Numbered from the stretch's first letter, positions 1 through 7,460 are shown. The stretch is DNA of 9,014 nucleotides from Burkholderiales bacterium (GCA_025352345.1 JANXTP010000102.1:1-9014), one strand, 5' to 3'. Translations and numbers: made by a program. Notes: generated by a model from the sequence alone, not told the origin.

Positions 1-876
1 GAACGCGAAGCCGGGCGTGATGAAGATGTCGGTGTCGCGGCTGCCGGCCTGCAACTCGCCGCCGGAATCGGAAAACGCGGCGGCCGATTCGAGCGCGCGC
101 AGCGTCGTCGTGCCGACCGCGACGATGCGCCCGCCCGAGGCGCGCGTGCGCGCGATCGCGTCGACCGTGCGCTGCGGCACCTCGAACCACTCGCTGTGCA
201 TCGTGTGTTCGGCGAGATTTTCGGTGCGCACCGGCTGAAAGGTGCCGGCGCCCACATGCAGCGTGACACTCGCGCGCGCCACACCGCGCACGGCCAGCGC
301 ATCGAGCAGCGCCGCGTCGAAATGCAGCGCCGCGGTCGGTGCCGCAACCGCACCCGGGTTCGCGGCGAACACCGTTTGGTAGCGGCGTTCGTCGTCAGTG
401 GTGTCGGCGTGCGTGATGTAAGGCGGCAGCGGAACATGACCGTAACGCTCGAGCAACGCCAGCGGGTCACCGGGAAAGCGCAGGCGGAACAACGAATCCT
501 GCGGCCCCGCACGGCCCAACACCTCGGCCTCGAACGCCCCGGCAAAGCGCACCGTGCTGCCCGGCTTGGGCGACTTGCTCGCGCGCAGGTGCATGAGCAC
601 TTCGTCGCCCGGCAACACCCGCTCGACCAACGCCTCGACGACGCCGCCGCTGGCTTTCACGCCCAGCAGGCGCGCCTTGATGACGCGGGTGTCGTTGAAC
701 ACCAGCAAGTCACCGGCTTGCAGCAGCGAAGGCAGGTCGCGAAAGATGCGGTCGGTGGGCGCGTGGGCGCGCCCGTCTAGCAGGCGCGACGCGCTGCGCT
801 CGGTCGTCGGGTGCTGTGCGATCAGCTCGGGCGGCAGCGCGAAGTCGAAATCGGAGAGGGTGAGTGGCGTGCTCAT
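1..876 (-). CDS. queA: S-adenosylmethionine:tRNA ribosyltransferase-isomerase QueA, C-terminus cut by window edge
   Basis: QueA moves the ribosyl part of S-adenosylmethionine onto 7-deazaguanine in the anticodon wobble position of tRNAs for Asp, Asn, His and Tyr, giving epoxyqueuosine in the cytoplasm. The minus strand opens with ATG at 876-874 and stays open for 292 codons to base 1. The N-terminus MSTPLTLSDFDFALPPELIA is the typical family start. Further family motifs are FNDTRVIKARL (60-70), HVGAGTFQPV (207-216), HTMHSEWF (224-231) and the late ITPGF just before the edge. E. coli QueA has 356 residues, so roughly 50-60 are missing here by truncation, not by mutation. It is divergent from recG. 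No strong Shine-Dalgarno is visible before the ATG. In many genomes tgt follows queA, which would lie left of this window. Confidence 0.97.
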   Translation of the reverse strand, partial: MSTPLTLSDFDFALPPELIAQHPTTERSASRLLDGRAHAPTDRIFRDLPSLLQAGDLLVFNDTRVIKARLLGVKASGGVVEALVERVLPGDEVLMHLRASKSPKPGSTVRFAGAFEAEVLGRAGPQDSLFRLRFPGDPLALLERYGHVPLPPYITHADTTDDERRYQTVFAANPGAVAAPTAALHFDAALLDALAVRGVARASVTLHVGAGTFQPVRTENLAEHTMHSEWFEVPQRTVDAIARTRASGGRIVAVGTTTLRALESAAAFSDSGGELQAGSRDTDIFITPGFAF

Positions 877-949
877 GGCGCAAAGAGAACAGTGGGATTG
901 TTCCACGCAGGTGGATGCCACCCGTCGCGCCCGCGGTCAGAATTCGCCG

Positions 950-3133
950 ATGCCTCGCACCGCGCTGACCCCGACCGAAGCCCGCGGCAGCGTTGCCGCC
1001 GCGCCGGTGGTCAAGGCCAAGTCGGCCCCGCTGCGGGCGATGGAAAAGCTCGGCCTGCGTCGCGACATCGACATCGCGCTGCATGTGCCGCTGCGCTATG
1101 AAGACGAGACACGGCTCATCGCCATCGCCGAGCTGCACGACGGTGTCACCGCGCAGGTCGAAGGCGTGGTGCAGCGTTGCGAGATCCAGCTGCGCAACCG
1201 CCGGCAGCTGCTGGTCACGCTGGCCGACGATGCCGGCGACACGCTGCTGCTGCGCTTTTTGCACTTCTACCCCTCGCATCAGAAGACGCTGGCCGAAGGC
1301 CGCCGCGTGCGTGTGCGTGGCGAGGCGCGCGGCGGTTTCTTCGGGCTGGAGATGGTGCACCCGAGCTTCAAGGCGATCGATGGCGACGTGCCACTCGCGA
1401 CCTCGCTGACACCGGTCTACCCGACCAGCGCCTCGCTGCCGCAGGCCTATCTGCGGCGCGCGGTCGCGTCGGCTCTGAACCGTGTCGATCTGAGCGAGAA
1501 CGTGCCCGCCGAGCTGCTGCCACCGGGCATCACCACCTTGCGCGATGCACTGCGCTGGCTGCACCACCCGCCGGCCGATGCGGCGCTGGCGGCGCTGGAA
1601 GACCGCTCGCATCCGGCCTGGCAACGCCTGAAGTTCGAGGAGCTGTTGGCGCAGCAGCTGTCGCAGTTGCAGGCCAAGTGCGAGCGGGCACAGCAGTGCG
1701 CGCCACGCTTCAGGGTGACCGCCGGTGGCCTGCAGGACAAGCTGCTGACCGCACTGCCGTTTTCACTGACCGGTGCGCAGCGGCGTGTGGCGGAAGAGAT
1801 CGCCGCCGACCTGCAGCGTGCGCGACCGGATTCAGGCCGTGGTGCTCAGACCAGCGTGCCAATGCACCGCCTGCTGCAAGGCGATGTCGGCTCCGGCAAG
1901 ACGGTGGTGGCCGCGCTGGCCGCAGCCATTGCGATCCACAACGGCTGGCAGTGCGCGCTGATGGCGCCGACCGAAATCCTGGCCGACCAGCACTTCCGCA
2001 AGCTGGTCGACTGGCTCGAACCTTTGGGCATCACGACCGCGTGGCTCACCGGCAGCCGCAAGGGCCGCGGCCGGCGCGAGATGCTCGAACGCGTCGCCTC
2101 CGGCGAGGCCGGTCTGGTGGTCGGCACGCACGCGGTGATCCAGGACGACGTGCAGTTTGCGAAGCTCGGGTTGGCCATCGTCGATGAGCAGCATCGTTTC
2201 GGTGTGGCGCAGCGGCTCGCGCTGCGCAGCAAGCTGGAGCGGCATGCTTTGGAACCGCACCTGCTGATGATGAGCGCGACACCGATCCCGCGCACGCTGG
2301 CGATGACGATGTATGCCGACCTCGACATCAGCACCATCGACGAATTGCCACCCGGCCGCACGCCGATCGTCACCAAGCTGTTCGCCGACGGCAAGCGCGA
2401 GGCGGTGGTCGCGCGCATCCGCGACGAGGTGGCGCACGGCAAGCAGGTCTACTGGGTCTGCCCGCTGATCGAGGAATCGGCTGAAGGTGATGCCACGCTG
2501 ATCAAGAACGACACACGTTCATCAAAACGGCCGTTCGGCGAACGCCCTGACTTGCAGAACGTCATCGACACGCACCAGAAGCTGACCGAGGCCTTGCCCG
2601 GTGTTGGCGTCGGCCTGCTGCACGGCCGAATGAAGGCCGCCGACAAGGCGGCGATGATGGCCCGGTTTACCGTCGGCGAGCTGTCGGTGCTGGTCGCGAC
2701 CACGGTGATCGAGGTCGGTGTCGACGTGCCCAACGCGAGCCTGATGGTGATCGAGCACGCCGAGCGCTTCGGCCTGAGCCAGCTGCATCAGCTGCGCGGG
2801 CGCGTCGGCCGTGGCTCGGTGGCCAGCGTGTGCGTGCTGCTGTATGCCGCGCCGCTGTCAGACACCGGCAAGGCGCGGCTGAAGGCGATGGCCGAGACGA
2901 CCGATGGCTTCGAGATCGCGCGGCGTGACCTGGCCATTCGCGGTCCGGGTGAATTTCTGGGCGCCCGGCAGTCGGGTGCGGCGCTGCTGCGCTTCGCCGA
3001 CCTGAATGACGATCTGCATTTGCTGCACGCAGCGCGGGCGGCGGCCGAAGTCATGTTGAAAGCGCATCCGGACGCCGCCGAACGCCAGGTGCTGCGCTGG
3101 CTTGGCAGCAAGGCCGATTACCTGAAGGCGTGA
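950..3133 (+). CDS. recG: ATP-dependent DNA helicase RecG
   Basis: RecG is a double-strand DNA translocase that reverses stalled forks and processes branched intermediates. The order is standard: N-terminal wedge/OB-fold region (about 40-190), then two RecA-like helicase domains. Motif I is GDVGSGKT (311-318), motif II DEQH (412-415), motif III MSATPIPRT (441-449), motif V around VATTVIEVGVDVPN (582-595), motif VI QLHQLRGRVGRG (611-622), and the RecG-specific TRG region RRDLAIRGPGEFLG (658-671). Length is 727 residues against 693 in E. coli. The ATG at 950 is preferred because everything upstream in this frame is antisense to queA. An in-frame ATG at 875 and GTG at 911 are possible alternatives, and no site has a clear Shine-Dalgarno. 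Residues 513-533 look like a short insertion (see findings). oxyR follows 20 bases after the stop. Confidence 0.97.
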   Translation: MPRTALTPTEARGSVAAAPVVKAKSAPLRAMEKLGLRRDIDIALHVPLRYEDETRLIAIAELHDGVTAQVEGVVQRCEIQLRNRRQLLVTLADDAGDTLLLRFLHFYPSHQKTLAEGRRVRVRGEARGGFFGLEMVHPSFKAIDGDVPLATSLTPVYPTSASLPQAYLRRAVASALNRVDLSENVPAELLPPGITTLRDALRWLHHPPADAALAALEDRSHPAWQRLKFEELLAQQLSQLQAKCERAQQCAPRFRVTAGGLQDKLLTALPFSLTGAQRRVAEEIAADLQRARPDSGRGAQTSVPMHRLLQGDVGSGKTVVAALAAAIAIHNGWQCALMAPTEILADQHFRKLVDWLEPLGITTAWLTGSRKGRGRREMLERVASGEAGLVVGTHAVIQDDVQFAKLGLAIVDEQHRFGVAQRLALRSKLERHALEPHLLMMSATPIPRTLAMTMYADLDISTIDELPPGRTPIVTKLFADGKREAVVARIRDEVAHGKQVYWVCPLIEESAEGDATLIKNDTRSSKRPFGERPDLQNVIDTHQKLTEALPGVGVGLLHGRMKAADKAAMMARFTVGELSVLVATTVIEVGVDVPNASLMVIEHAERFGLSQLHQLRGRVGRGSVASVCVLLYAAPLSDTGKARLKAMAETTDGFEIARRDLAIRGPGEFLGARQSGAALLRFADLNDDLHLLHAARAAAEVMLKAHPDAAERQVLRWLGSKADYLKA

Positions 3134-3153
3134 GCCCACGCGAGAATGACACC

Positions 3154-4074
3154 ATGACCCTGACCGAGCTCCGATACATCGTCGCGGTGGCCCGCGAGCG
3201 CCACTTCGGCCGCGCCGCTGAAGCCTGCTTCGTCTCTCAGCCGACGCTGAGCGTGGCGATCAAGAAACTGGAAGAGGAGCTCGACGTCAAGCTGTTCGAG
3301 CGCGGCAGCAACGAGATCAGCGTTACGCCGCTGGGCGACGAGATCGTGCGGCAGGCGCAGACGGTGATCGAGCAGGCGGCCGGCATCAAGGAGATCGCGC
3401 GCCGCGGCAAGGACCCGGTCTCGGGCCCGTTGCGCCTGGGCGTGATCTACACCGTCGGACCCTATCTGTTGCCCGATCTGGTGCGCCAGGCCATCGAGCG
3501 CATGCCGCGCATGCCGCTGATGCTGCAGGAGAACTTCACCGTCAAGCTGCTGGACATGCTGCGCACCGGCGAGCTCGACGCGGCCATCCTCGCCGAGCCC
3601 TTCCCCGATGCGGGCCTGGCGGTCGCGCCGCTGTACGACGAGCCGTTCATGGTCGCGGTGCCGAGGAAGCACCCGCTGGCGCGTCGCAAGCGCATCCCGG
3701 CCGACGAGTTGAAGAAGGAAACGATGCTGCTGCTGGGTACCGGGCACTGCTTTCGCGACCATGTGCTCGAGGTGTGCCCCGAGTACGCACATTTCTCCAG
3801 CCACTCCGAAGGCATCCGCAAGAGCTTCGAGGGCTCATCGCTCGAAACCATCAAGTACATGGTCGCCTCCGGCATGGGCCTGACGGTGGTGCCGCAGCTC
3901 AGCGTGCCGGCCGAGCCTGACAAGCACGTTGCTTATGTGCCGTTCTCGGACCCGGTACCGACGCGCCGCGTGGTGCTGGTGTGGCGGCGCACCTTCACCC
4001 GCTACGAAGCCATCGCGGCGCTGCGCAATGCGATCTATGCCTGCCCGCTGGTCGGGGTGCAGCGCCTGTCGTGA
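3154..4074 (+). CDS. oxyR: Peroxide-sensing LysR-type regulator OxyR
   Basis: OxyR senses hydrogen peroxide by forming an intramolecular disulfide and then activates genes such as katG, ahpC and dps. The N-terminal LysR winged helix-turn-helix (1-60) includes SQPTLSVAIKKLEEEL. The effector domain carries GHCFRD with the peroxidatic cysteine at residue 199 and the resolving cysteine at 208, exactly the E. coli positions. H198, R201 and D202, which surround the sensor cysteine in the family, are kept. Length is 306 residues (305 in E. coli). ATG 3154 is chosen because it reproduces this numbering; a GTG at 3130, overlapping the recG stop as GTGA, would add 8 residues. With only 20 bases after recG and no room for a regulated promoter, it is probably transcribed with recG or from a promoter inside it. 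An oxyR-recG operon is known in Pseudomonas aeruginosa, in the opposite gene order. dps next door is a likely target. Confidence 0.95.
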   Translation: MTLTELRYIVAVARERHFGRAAEACFVSQPTLSVAIKKLEEELDVKLFERGSNEISVTPLGDEIVRQAQTVIEQAAGIKEIARRGKDPVSGPLRLGVIYTVGPYLLPDLVRQAIERMPRMPLMLQENFTVKLLDMLRTGELDAAILAEPFPDAGLAVAPLYDEPFMVAVPRKHPLARRKRIPADELKKETMLLLGTGHCFRDHVLEVCPEYAHFSSHSEGIRKSFEGSSLETIKYMVASGMGLTVVPQLSVPAEPDKHVAYVPFSDPVPTRRVVLVWRRTFTRYEAIAALRNAIYACPLVGVQRLS

Positions 4075-4169
4075 TGGCAACGCCGCAAGCGCGGAATGGA
4101 CCGCGTCGATAGACTCAACACACTGTTTTTCATCCCTACTCACGTCCTTTCCACCCGCAGGAGTTCACG
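4075..4169 (+). promoter_or_regulatory. oxyR-dps intergenic region with dps leader and Shine-Dalgarno
   Basis: This 95-bp gap is the likely site of a dps promoter. It is less GC-rich than its surroundings, with a T-run at 4125-4130 (GTTTTT). A strong Shine-Dalgarno AGGAG (4159-4163) sits 6 bases before the dps ATG and fixes that start. I see no good sigma-70 -35/-10 pair. TAGACT (4110-4115) matches the -10 consensus at four of six positions but lacks a -35 at the right distance, as is common for activator-dependent promoters. ATAG at 4109-4112 could be one arm of an OxyR site, but the matching CTAT arm is absent. Presence of a promoter is inferred; the Shine-Dalgarno is directly visible. Confidence 0.45.
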
Positions 4170-4688
4170 ATGGTCAAAAAAGCAAAGCCGAACGTTGTCC
4201 CCGCCGCTGAGGCGTCGAAGATCAACATCGGCATCAGCGAGAAGGACCGTTCCGCCATCGCCGGCGGCCTGAGCCACCTGCTGGCCGACACCTACACGCT
4301 GTACCTGACGACGCACAACTTTCACTGGAACGTCACCGGGCCGATGTTCAACACGCTGCACTTGATGTTCATGGGGCAGTACACCGAGCTGTGGAACGCG
4401 GTCGACCCGATTGCCGAACGCATCCGCTCGCTGGGCCATGCGGCACCGGGCTCGTATGCGCAGTTCGGCGCGCTGGCGTCGATCAAGGACGCCCCGTCCA
4501 CGCCGCCGAAGGCGCTCGACATGGTGCGCATCCTGGTCGAAGGCCACGAGGCCGTGGCCCGCACCGCGCGCGGCATCTTCCCCCTGGCCGACAAGGCCGC
4601 TGACGAACCCACCGCCGACCTGCTGACGCAGCGGCTGACAGTGCACGAGCAGACGGCGTGGATGCTGCGCAGCCTGCTGGAGTCTTGA
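4170..4688 (+). CDS. dps: Dps-family DNA-binding ferritin-like protein
   Basis: Dps forms a hollow dodecamer that oxidises Fe(II), ideally using peroxide, stores the iron, and coats DNA during stress or starvation. The 172-residue protein has the family core HNFHWNVTGPMF, with H52, H64, D79 and E83 matching the E. coli ferroxidase residues H51, H63, D78 and E82. The acidic residue usual one helical turn after the second histidine (D67 in E. coli) is M68 here. The N-terminus is lysine-rich (K3, K4, K6), the kind of tail that binds DNA in E. coli Dps. A strong AGGAG lies 6 bases before the ATG. It follows oxyR directly, which fits OxyR control, and the DJ-1-family gene starts 32 bases after its stop. 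Confidence 0.95.
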   Translation: MVKKAKPNVVPAAEASKINIGISEKDRSAIAGGLSHLLADTYTLYLTTHNFHWNVTGPMFNTLHLMFMGQYTELWNAVDPIAERIRSLGHAAPGSYAQFGALASIKDAPSTPPKALDMVRILVEGHEAVARTARGIFPLADKAADEPTADLLTQRLTVHEQTAWMLRSLLES

Positions 4689-4720
4689 GCCGGCACGAAC
4701 CTTTCTGACGAGGTAACCGC

Positions 4721-5344
4721 ATGCGCATCGCGATCATCACCTTCGACGGCTTCAACGAAATCGACGCGTTCGTGCCGCTCGGCCTGCTGAACCGGCTGAG
4801 CGCGCGCGGCTGGAAGGCCGAGATCACCGGCCCGACCTCGCACCTGACGTCGATGAACGGCGTCACCTTGCAGGCGCAGCAGCCGCTCGAGTTCGCCAAC
4901 GAGGCCGACGCGGTGATCTTCGGCAGCGGCATCTACACCCGCGCGATCGCCAAAGACATCGGCAAGCGCGGTGCGCTGCTCGACCGCCTGCAGCTGGACC
5001 CGCTGCGTCAGCTGATCGGCGCGCAGTGCTCGGGTACCTTGCTGATGGCGCGCTTGGGTCTGCTGGCCGACCTGCCCGTCTGCACCGACGCGAACACCAA
5101 ACCCTGGGTGGTCGAGGCGGGCGTGCGCGTCGTTGAAGCGCCGTTCCACGCGCGCGGCCCGCTCGCCACCGCCGGTGGTTGTCTGGCCTCGCAGTACCTG
5201 GCGGCGTGGATGATAGCGAAAGGCGAGGGTCTCGATGCGGCCGCGCAGGCGCTGCACTACGCGGCGCCGGTCGGCGACAAAGACGCGTATGTCGAGCGCG
5301 TGCTGGCAGTCATCCGCCCCTTCCTGCCCGACGCCCCCGAATGA
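4721..5344 (+). CDS. DJ-1/PfpI-family protein (class I glutamine amidotransferase-like)
   Basis: A 207-residue single-domain protein of the DJ-1/PfpI superfamily. The start MRIAIITFDGFNEIDAF is the first strand and loop, with E13 placed like the conserved glutamate that hydrogen-bonds the active cysteine in DJ-1. The nucleophile elbow is GAQCSGTLLMARLG with C103, followed by serine rather than the histidine seen in PfpI-type proteases. A GGC motif puts a second cysteine at 154. Members of the superfamily act as chaperones, glyoxalase/deglycase-like enzymes, isocyanide hydratases or regulator domains; sequence alone does not say which. There is no fused AraC domain and no signal peptide. GAGG at 4710-4713 is a fair ribosome site. 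Its 32-base spacing after dps suggests co-transcription and a stress role (inference). Confidence 0.88.
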   Translation: MRIAIITFDGFNEIDAFVPLGLLNRLSARGWKAEITGPTSHLTSMNGVTLQAQQPLEFANEADAVIFGSGIYTRAIAKDIGKRGALLDRLQLDPLRQLIGAQCSGTLLMARLGLLADLPVCTDANTKPWVVEAGVRVVEAPFHARGPLATAGGCLASQYLAAWMIAKGEGLDAAAQALHYAAPVGDKDAYVERVLAVIRPFLPDAPE

Positions 5345-5404
5345 ACGCGCGCGGATAATTGCGGGTTTCCACGAGCCGCGTGCCCACCGGGTGCGCGACG
5401 CCCC

Positions 5405-7057
5405 ATGTCCACCGATTCCACACCGTCCGCGCTCGACAAGGAAGTCAAGCGCCGCCGCACTTTCGCGATCATTTCCCACCCCGACGCCGGCAAGACCACG
5501 CTGACCGAGAAGCTGCTGCTGTTCTCCGGCGCGATCCAGATTGCAGGCAGCGTGAAGGCGCGCAAGGCCTCGCGGCATGCGACCAGCGACTGGATGGAGA
5601 TCGAGAAGCAGCGCGGCATTTCGGTCGCATCGAGCGTGATGCAGATGGAATACCGCGACTGCGTGATCAACCTGCTCGACACGCCGGGCCACCAGGATTT
5701 TTCCGAAGACACCTACCGCGTGCTGACCGCGGTCGACGCCGCGCTGATGGTGATCGACGCCGCCAATGGCGTCGAGCCGCAGACGCGGCGCCTCTTGCAG
5801 GTTTGCCGGGCGCGCAACACGCCCATCCTGACCTTCGTCAACAAGATGGACCGCGAGGTGAAAGACCCGCTGGTGCTGATGGACGAGATCGAGCGCGAGC
5901 TCGGCATGGAGGTCGTGCCCTTCACCTGGCCGGTCGGCATGGGCAAGGCCTTCCAAGGCGTGATGGACCTGCGCGAAAAGCAGATGCGTGTGTTCAGCGC
6001 CGGTGAGGATCGAAACCATAACAACGACGAGATCCTGGCCGGCCTGGACAACCCGGCCTATGCCGAGCGCTTCGGCATGCAGTACGAGCAGGCGCAAGGC
6101 GAGATCGCGCTGCTGACCGATGCCGCGCCGCCGTTCGACCGCGAAGCATTTTTGAAAGGGCAACAGACTCCGATGTTCTTCGGCTCAGCCGTCAACAACT
6201 TCGGCGTGCGCGAGGTGCTCGATGCACTGGTCGATCTGGCGCCGCCGCCCGGCGACCGTGCCGCGATCCAGCGGGTGGTGACGCCGGGTGAGCCCAAGTT
6301 CAGCGGCGTCGTGTTCAAGATCCAGGCGAACATGGACCCGGCGCATCGCGACCGCATTGCCTTCCTGCGCGTGGCCTCGGGCCACTTCGAGCGCGGCATG
6401 CGGCTGAAGGTGGTGCGATCGGGTAAAGAGCTGCGGCCGAACACCGTGGTGTCGTTTCTGTCGCAGCGTCGCGAGCTGCTCGATGAAGCCTATGCCGGCG
6501 ACATCATCGGCATCCCGAACCATGGCGTGCTGCAGCTGGGCGACACCCTTACGGAAGGCGAGGCGCTGCAGTTCACCGGGCTGCCTTTCTTTGCGCCCGA
6601 GATGTTCCGCTCGGTCGAGGTGGCCGACCCGCTGAAGACCAAGCAGCTCAAAGCCGGGCTGACGCAGCTCGGCGAAGAAGGCGCGATCCAGGTGTTCCGC
6701 CCGGTGGGTGGCACGGTGCTGCTGCTGGGCGCGGTCGGTCAGCTGCAGTTCGAGGTGGTGGCGCACCGGCTGGAACACGAGTACGGCTGCAAGGCGCGCA
6801 TCATGCCCAGCCGCTTCCAGGTGGCACGCTGGGTGACCTGCGAGACCGGAGATGGCGCGGCGGCCGACGAGCGCGAGCTCAAGCGCTTCATCGACGGTAA
6901 CTCACATCGCGTGGCCTACGACGCGGTCGATGCGCCCACCGTGCTGGTCGAGTACGCGCCCGAGCTGCGCGCGATCGAGGCCAACTGGCCGAAGATCAAA
7001 TTCCATGCGCTGCGCGAGCACGCCGGGCTGGTGTTCCAGAAGCACATCGGCGACTGA
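5405..7057 (+). CDS. prfC: Peptide chain release factor 3 (RF3)
   Basis: RF3 is a translational GTPase that removes RF1/RF2 from the ribosome after peptide release. The G domain is complete: G1 SHPDAGKTT (24-32), G2/switch I RGISVASSV (70-78), G3 DTPGHQDF (92-99) with the catalytic-type H96, and G4 NKMD (146-149). RF3-typical stretches include SDWMEIEKQRGIS (61-73), FFGSAVNNFGV and the C-terminal region near QLQFEVVAHRLEHEY. Length is 550 residues against 529 in E. coli, with part of the excess in a variable stretch after the G domain (SAGEDRNHNNDE). ATG 5405 gives the expected N-terminus. No clear Shine-Dalgarno precedes it. GATAAT at 5354-5359 resembles a -10 box but has no matching -35. 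It lies 60 bases after the DJ-1-family stop, so separate or shared transcription is undecided. Confidence 0.97.
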   Translation: MSTDSTPSALDKEVKRRRTFAIISHPDAGKTTLTEKLLLFSGAIQIAGSVKARKASRHATSDWMEIEKQRGISVASSVMQMEYRDCVINLLDTPGHQDFSEDTYRVLTAVDAALMVIDAANGVEPQTRRLLQVCRARNTPILTFVNKMDREVKDPLVLMDEIERELGMEVVPFTWPVGMGKAFQGVMDLREKQMRVFSAGEDRNHNNDEILAGLDNPAYAERFGMQYEQAQGEIALLTDAAPPFDREAFLKGQQTPMFFGSAVNNFGVREVLDALVDLAPPPGDRAAIQRVVTPGEPKFSGVVFKIQANMDPAHRDRIAFLRVASGHFERGMRLKVVRSGKELRPNTVVSFLSQRRELLDEAYAGDIIGIPNHGVLQLGDTLTEGEALQFTGLPFFAPEMFRSVEVADPLKTKQLKAGLTQLGEEGAIQVFRPVGGTVLLLGAVGQLQFEVVAHRLEHEYGCKARIMPSRFQVARWVTCETGDGAAADERELKRFIDGNSHRVAYDAVDAPTVLVEYAPELRAIEANWPKIKFHALREHAGLVFQKHIGD

Positions 7058-7106
7058 GCGGCGGACGCGTCAGGCGGCCAGCGAGATCAGCGTACCGATC
7101 CACACC

Positions 7107-7346
7107 ATGACCATCCTGAAGAAGAACTTGCTTGCTGCTGCCTGGCTGACCACGGTGGCCGCCCTGGCGTGCGCGCAGACACCAGACACCGTAGGCGCAG
7201 CCCTGGCGGAGGCCCTGTCGAGCCCCTTGCATGTGAGAGCGAAGCATCGCAAGCCCATGCATGTGGAGTCAACCCAGCCGAAGATGAAGAAGCACCACCC
7301 GAAGAGGGCCAACGCACCAGCGCCCCCAGCCTCGGCGACAGGGTAA
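7107..7346 (+). CDS. Small exported, basic histidine-rich protein of unknown function
   Basis: I do not recognise this 79-residue protein. It begins MTILKKNLLAAAWLTTVAAL, a textbook signal peptide: two lysines, a hydrophobic core (8-20) and a likely signal peptidase I site ACA|QT after residue 23. It is not a good lipobox despite C22. The mature part (about 56 residues) has a short alanine-rich helix (29-38), then a strongly basic tail with H42, H47, H52, H63, H64 and many lysines and arginines, ending in an alanine/proline-rich stretch. Such composition can suit metal or polyanion binding, but this is a guess. The reading frame is open upstream into prfC, where it is only a shadow; ATG 7107 is the first start after prfC. 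No strong Shine-Dalgarno is seen. Third codon positions are mostly G or C. Confidence 0.55.
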   Translation: MTILKKNLLAAAWLTTVAALACAQTPDTVGAALAEALSSPLHVRAKHRKPMHVESTQPKMKKHHPKRANAPAPPASATG

Positions 7347-7405
7347 TTCGCGCCGGGGGCGGCAGCTGTTGACGGACCGGACTTGATCCTGCAGCCAGCC
7401 GGCGC

Positions 7406-7425
7406 CCGAGGTGGCTCACCTTCGG
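7406..7425. terminator. Hairpin between convergent genes, possible bidirectional terminator
   Basis: Bases 7406-7425 can fold as CCG-AGGTG, loop GCT, CACCT-(T)-CGG: eight base pairs with one bulged base, working on either strand. It lies between the stop of the small exported-protein gene and the stop of gyrB, where convergent transcripts should end. Neither side is followed by a run of T, so it is not a canonical Rho-independent terminator. The surrounding gap 7347-7460 shows no gene. It also has a 7-bp inverted repeat GCGCCGG (7350-7356) / CCGGCGC (7399-7405) with a 42-base loop. Confidence 0.3.
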
Positions 7426-7460
7426 AGGCCGACAAGCAGGAAGAGAACAAACACAAACCC

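Noticed and set aside
554..949. Upstream extension of the recG frame to an ATG at 554
   Set aside because: This stretch is mostly antisense to the conserved N-terminus of QueA and gives no RecG-like residues.
710..1624. 304-codon open frame on the minus strand over the start of recG
   Set aside because: It is antisense to RecG and also overlaps queA in another frame; no domain is recognisable.
4083..4130. Terminator after oxyR (CCGC-AAGC-GCGG and the later T-run)
   Set aside because: The four-pair stem is too weak and lies about 30 bases from the T-run, with no stem directly before the T-run.
5354..5359. GATAAT as a -10 box for prfC
   Set aside because: Five of six consensus bases match, but no -35 lies 15-19 bases upstream and there is no extended -10.
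4322..6163. 613-codon open frame on the minus strand opposite dps, the DJ-1-family gene and prfC
   Set aside because: It lies antisense to three well-supported genes. Its product is rich in R, H, Q and V with no recognisable domain, as expected of the opposite strand of GC-rich coding DNA.
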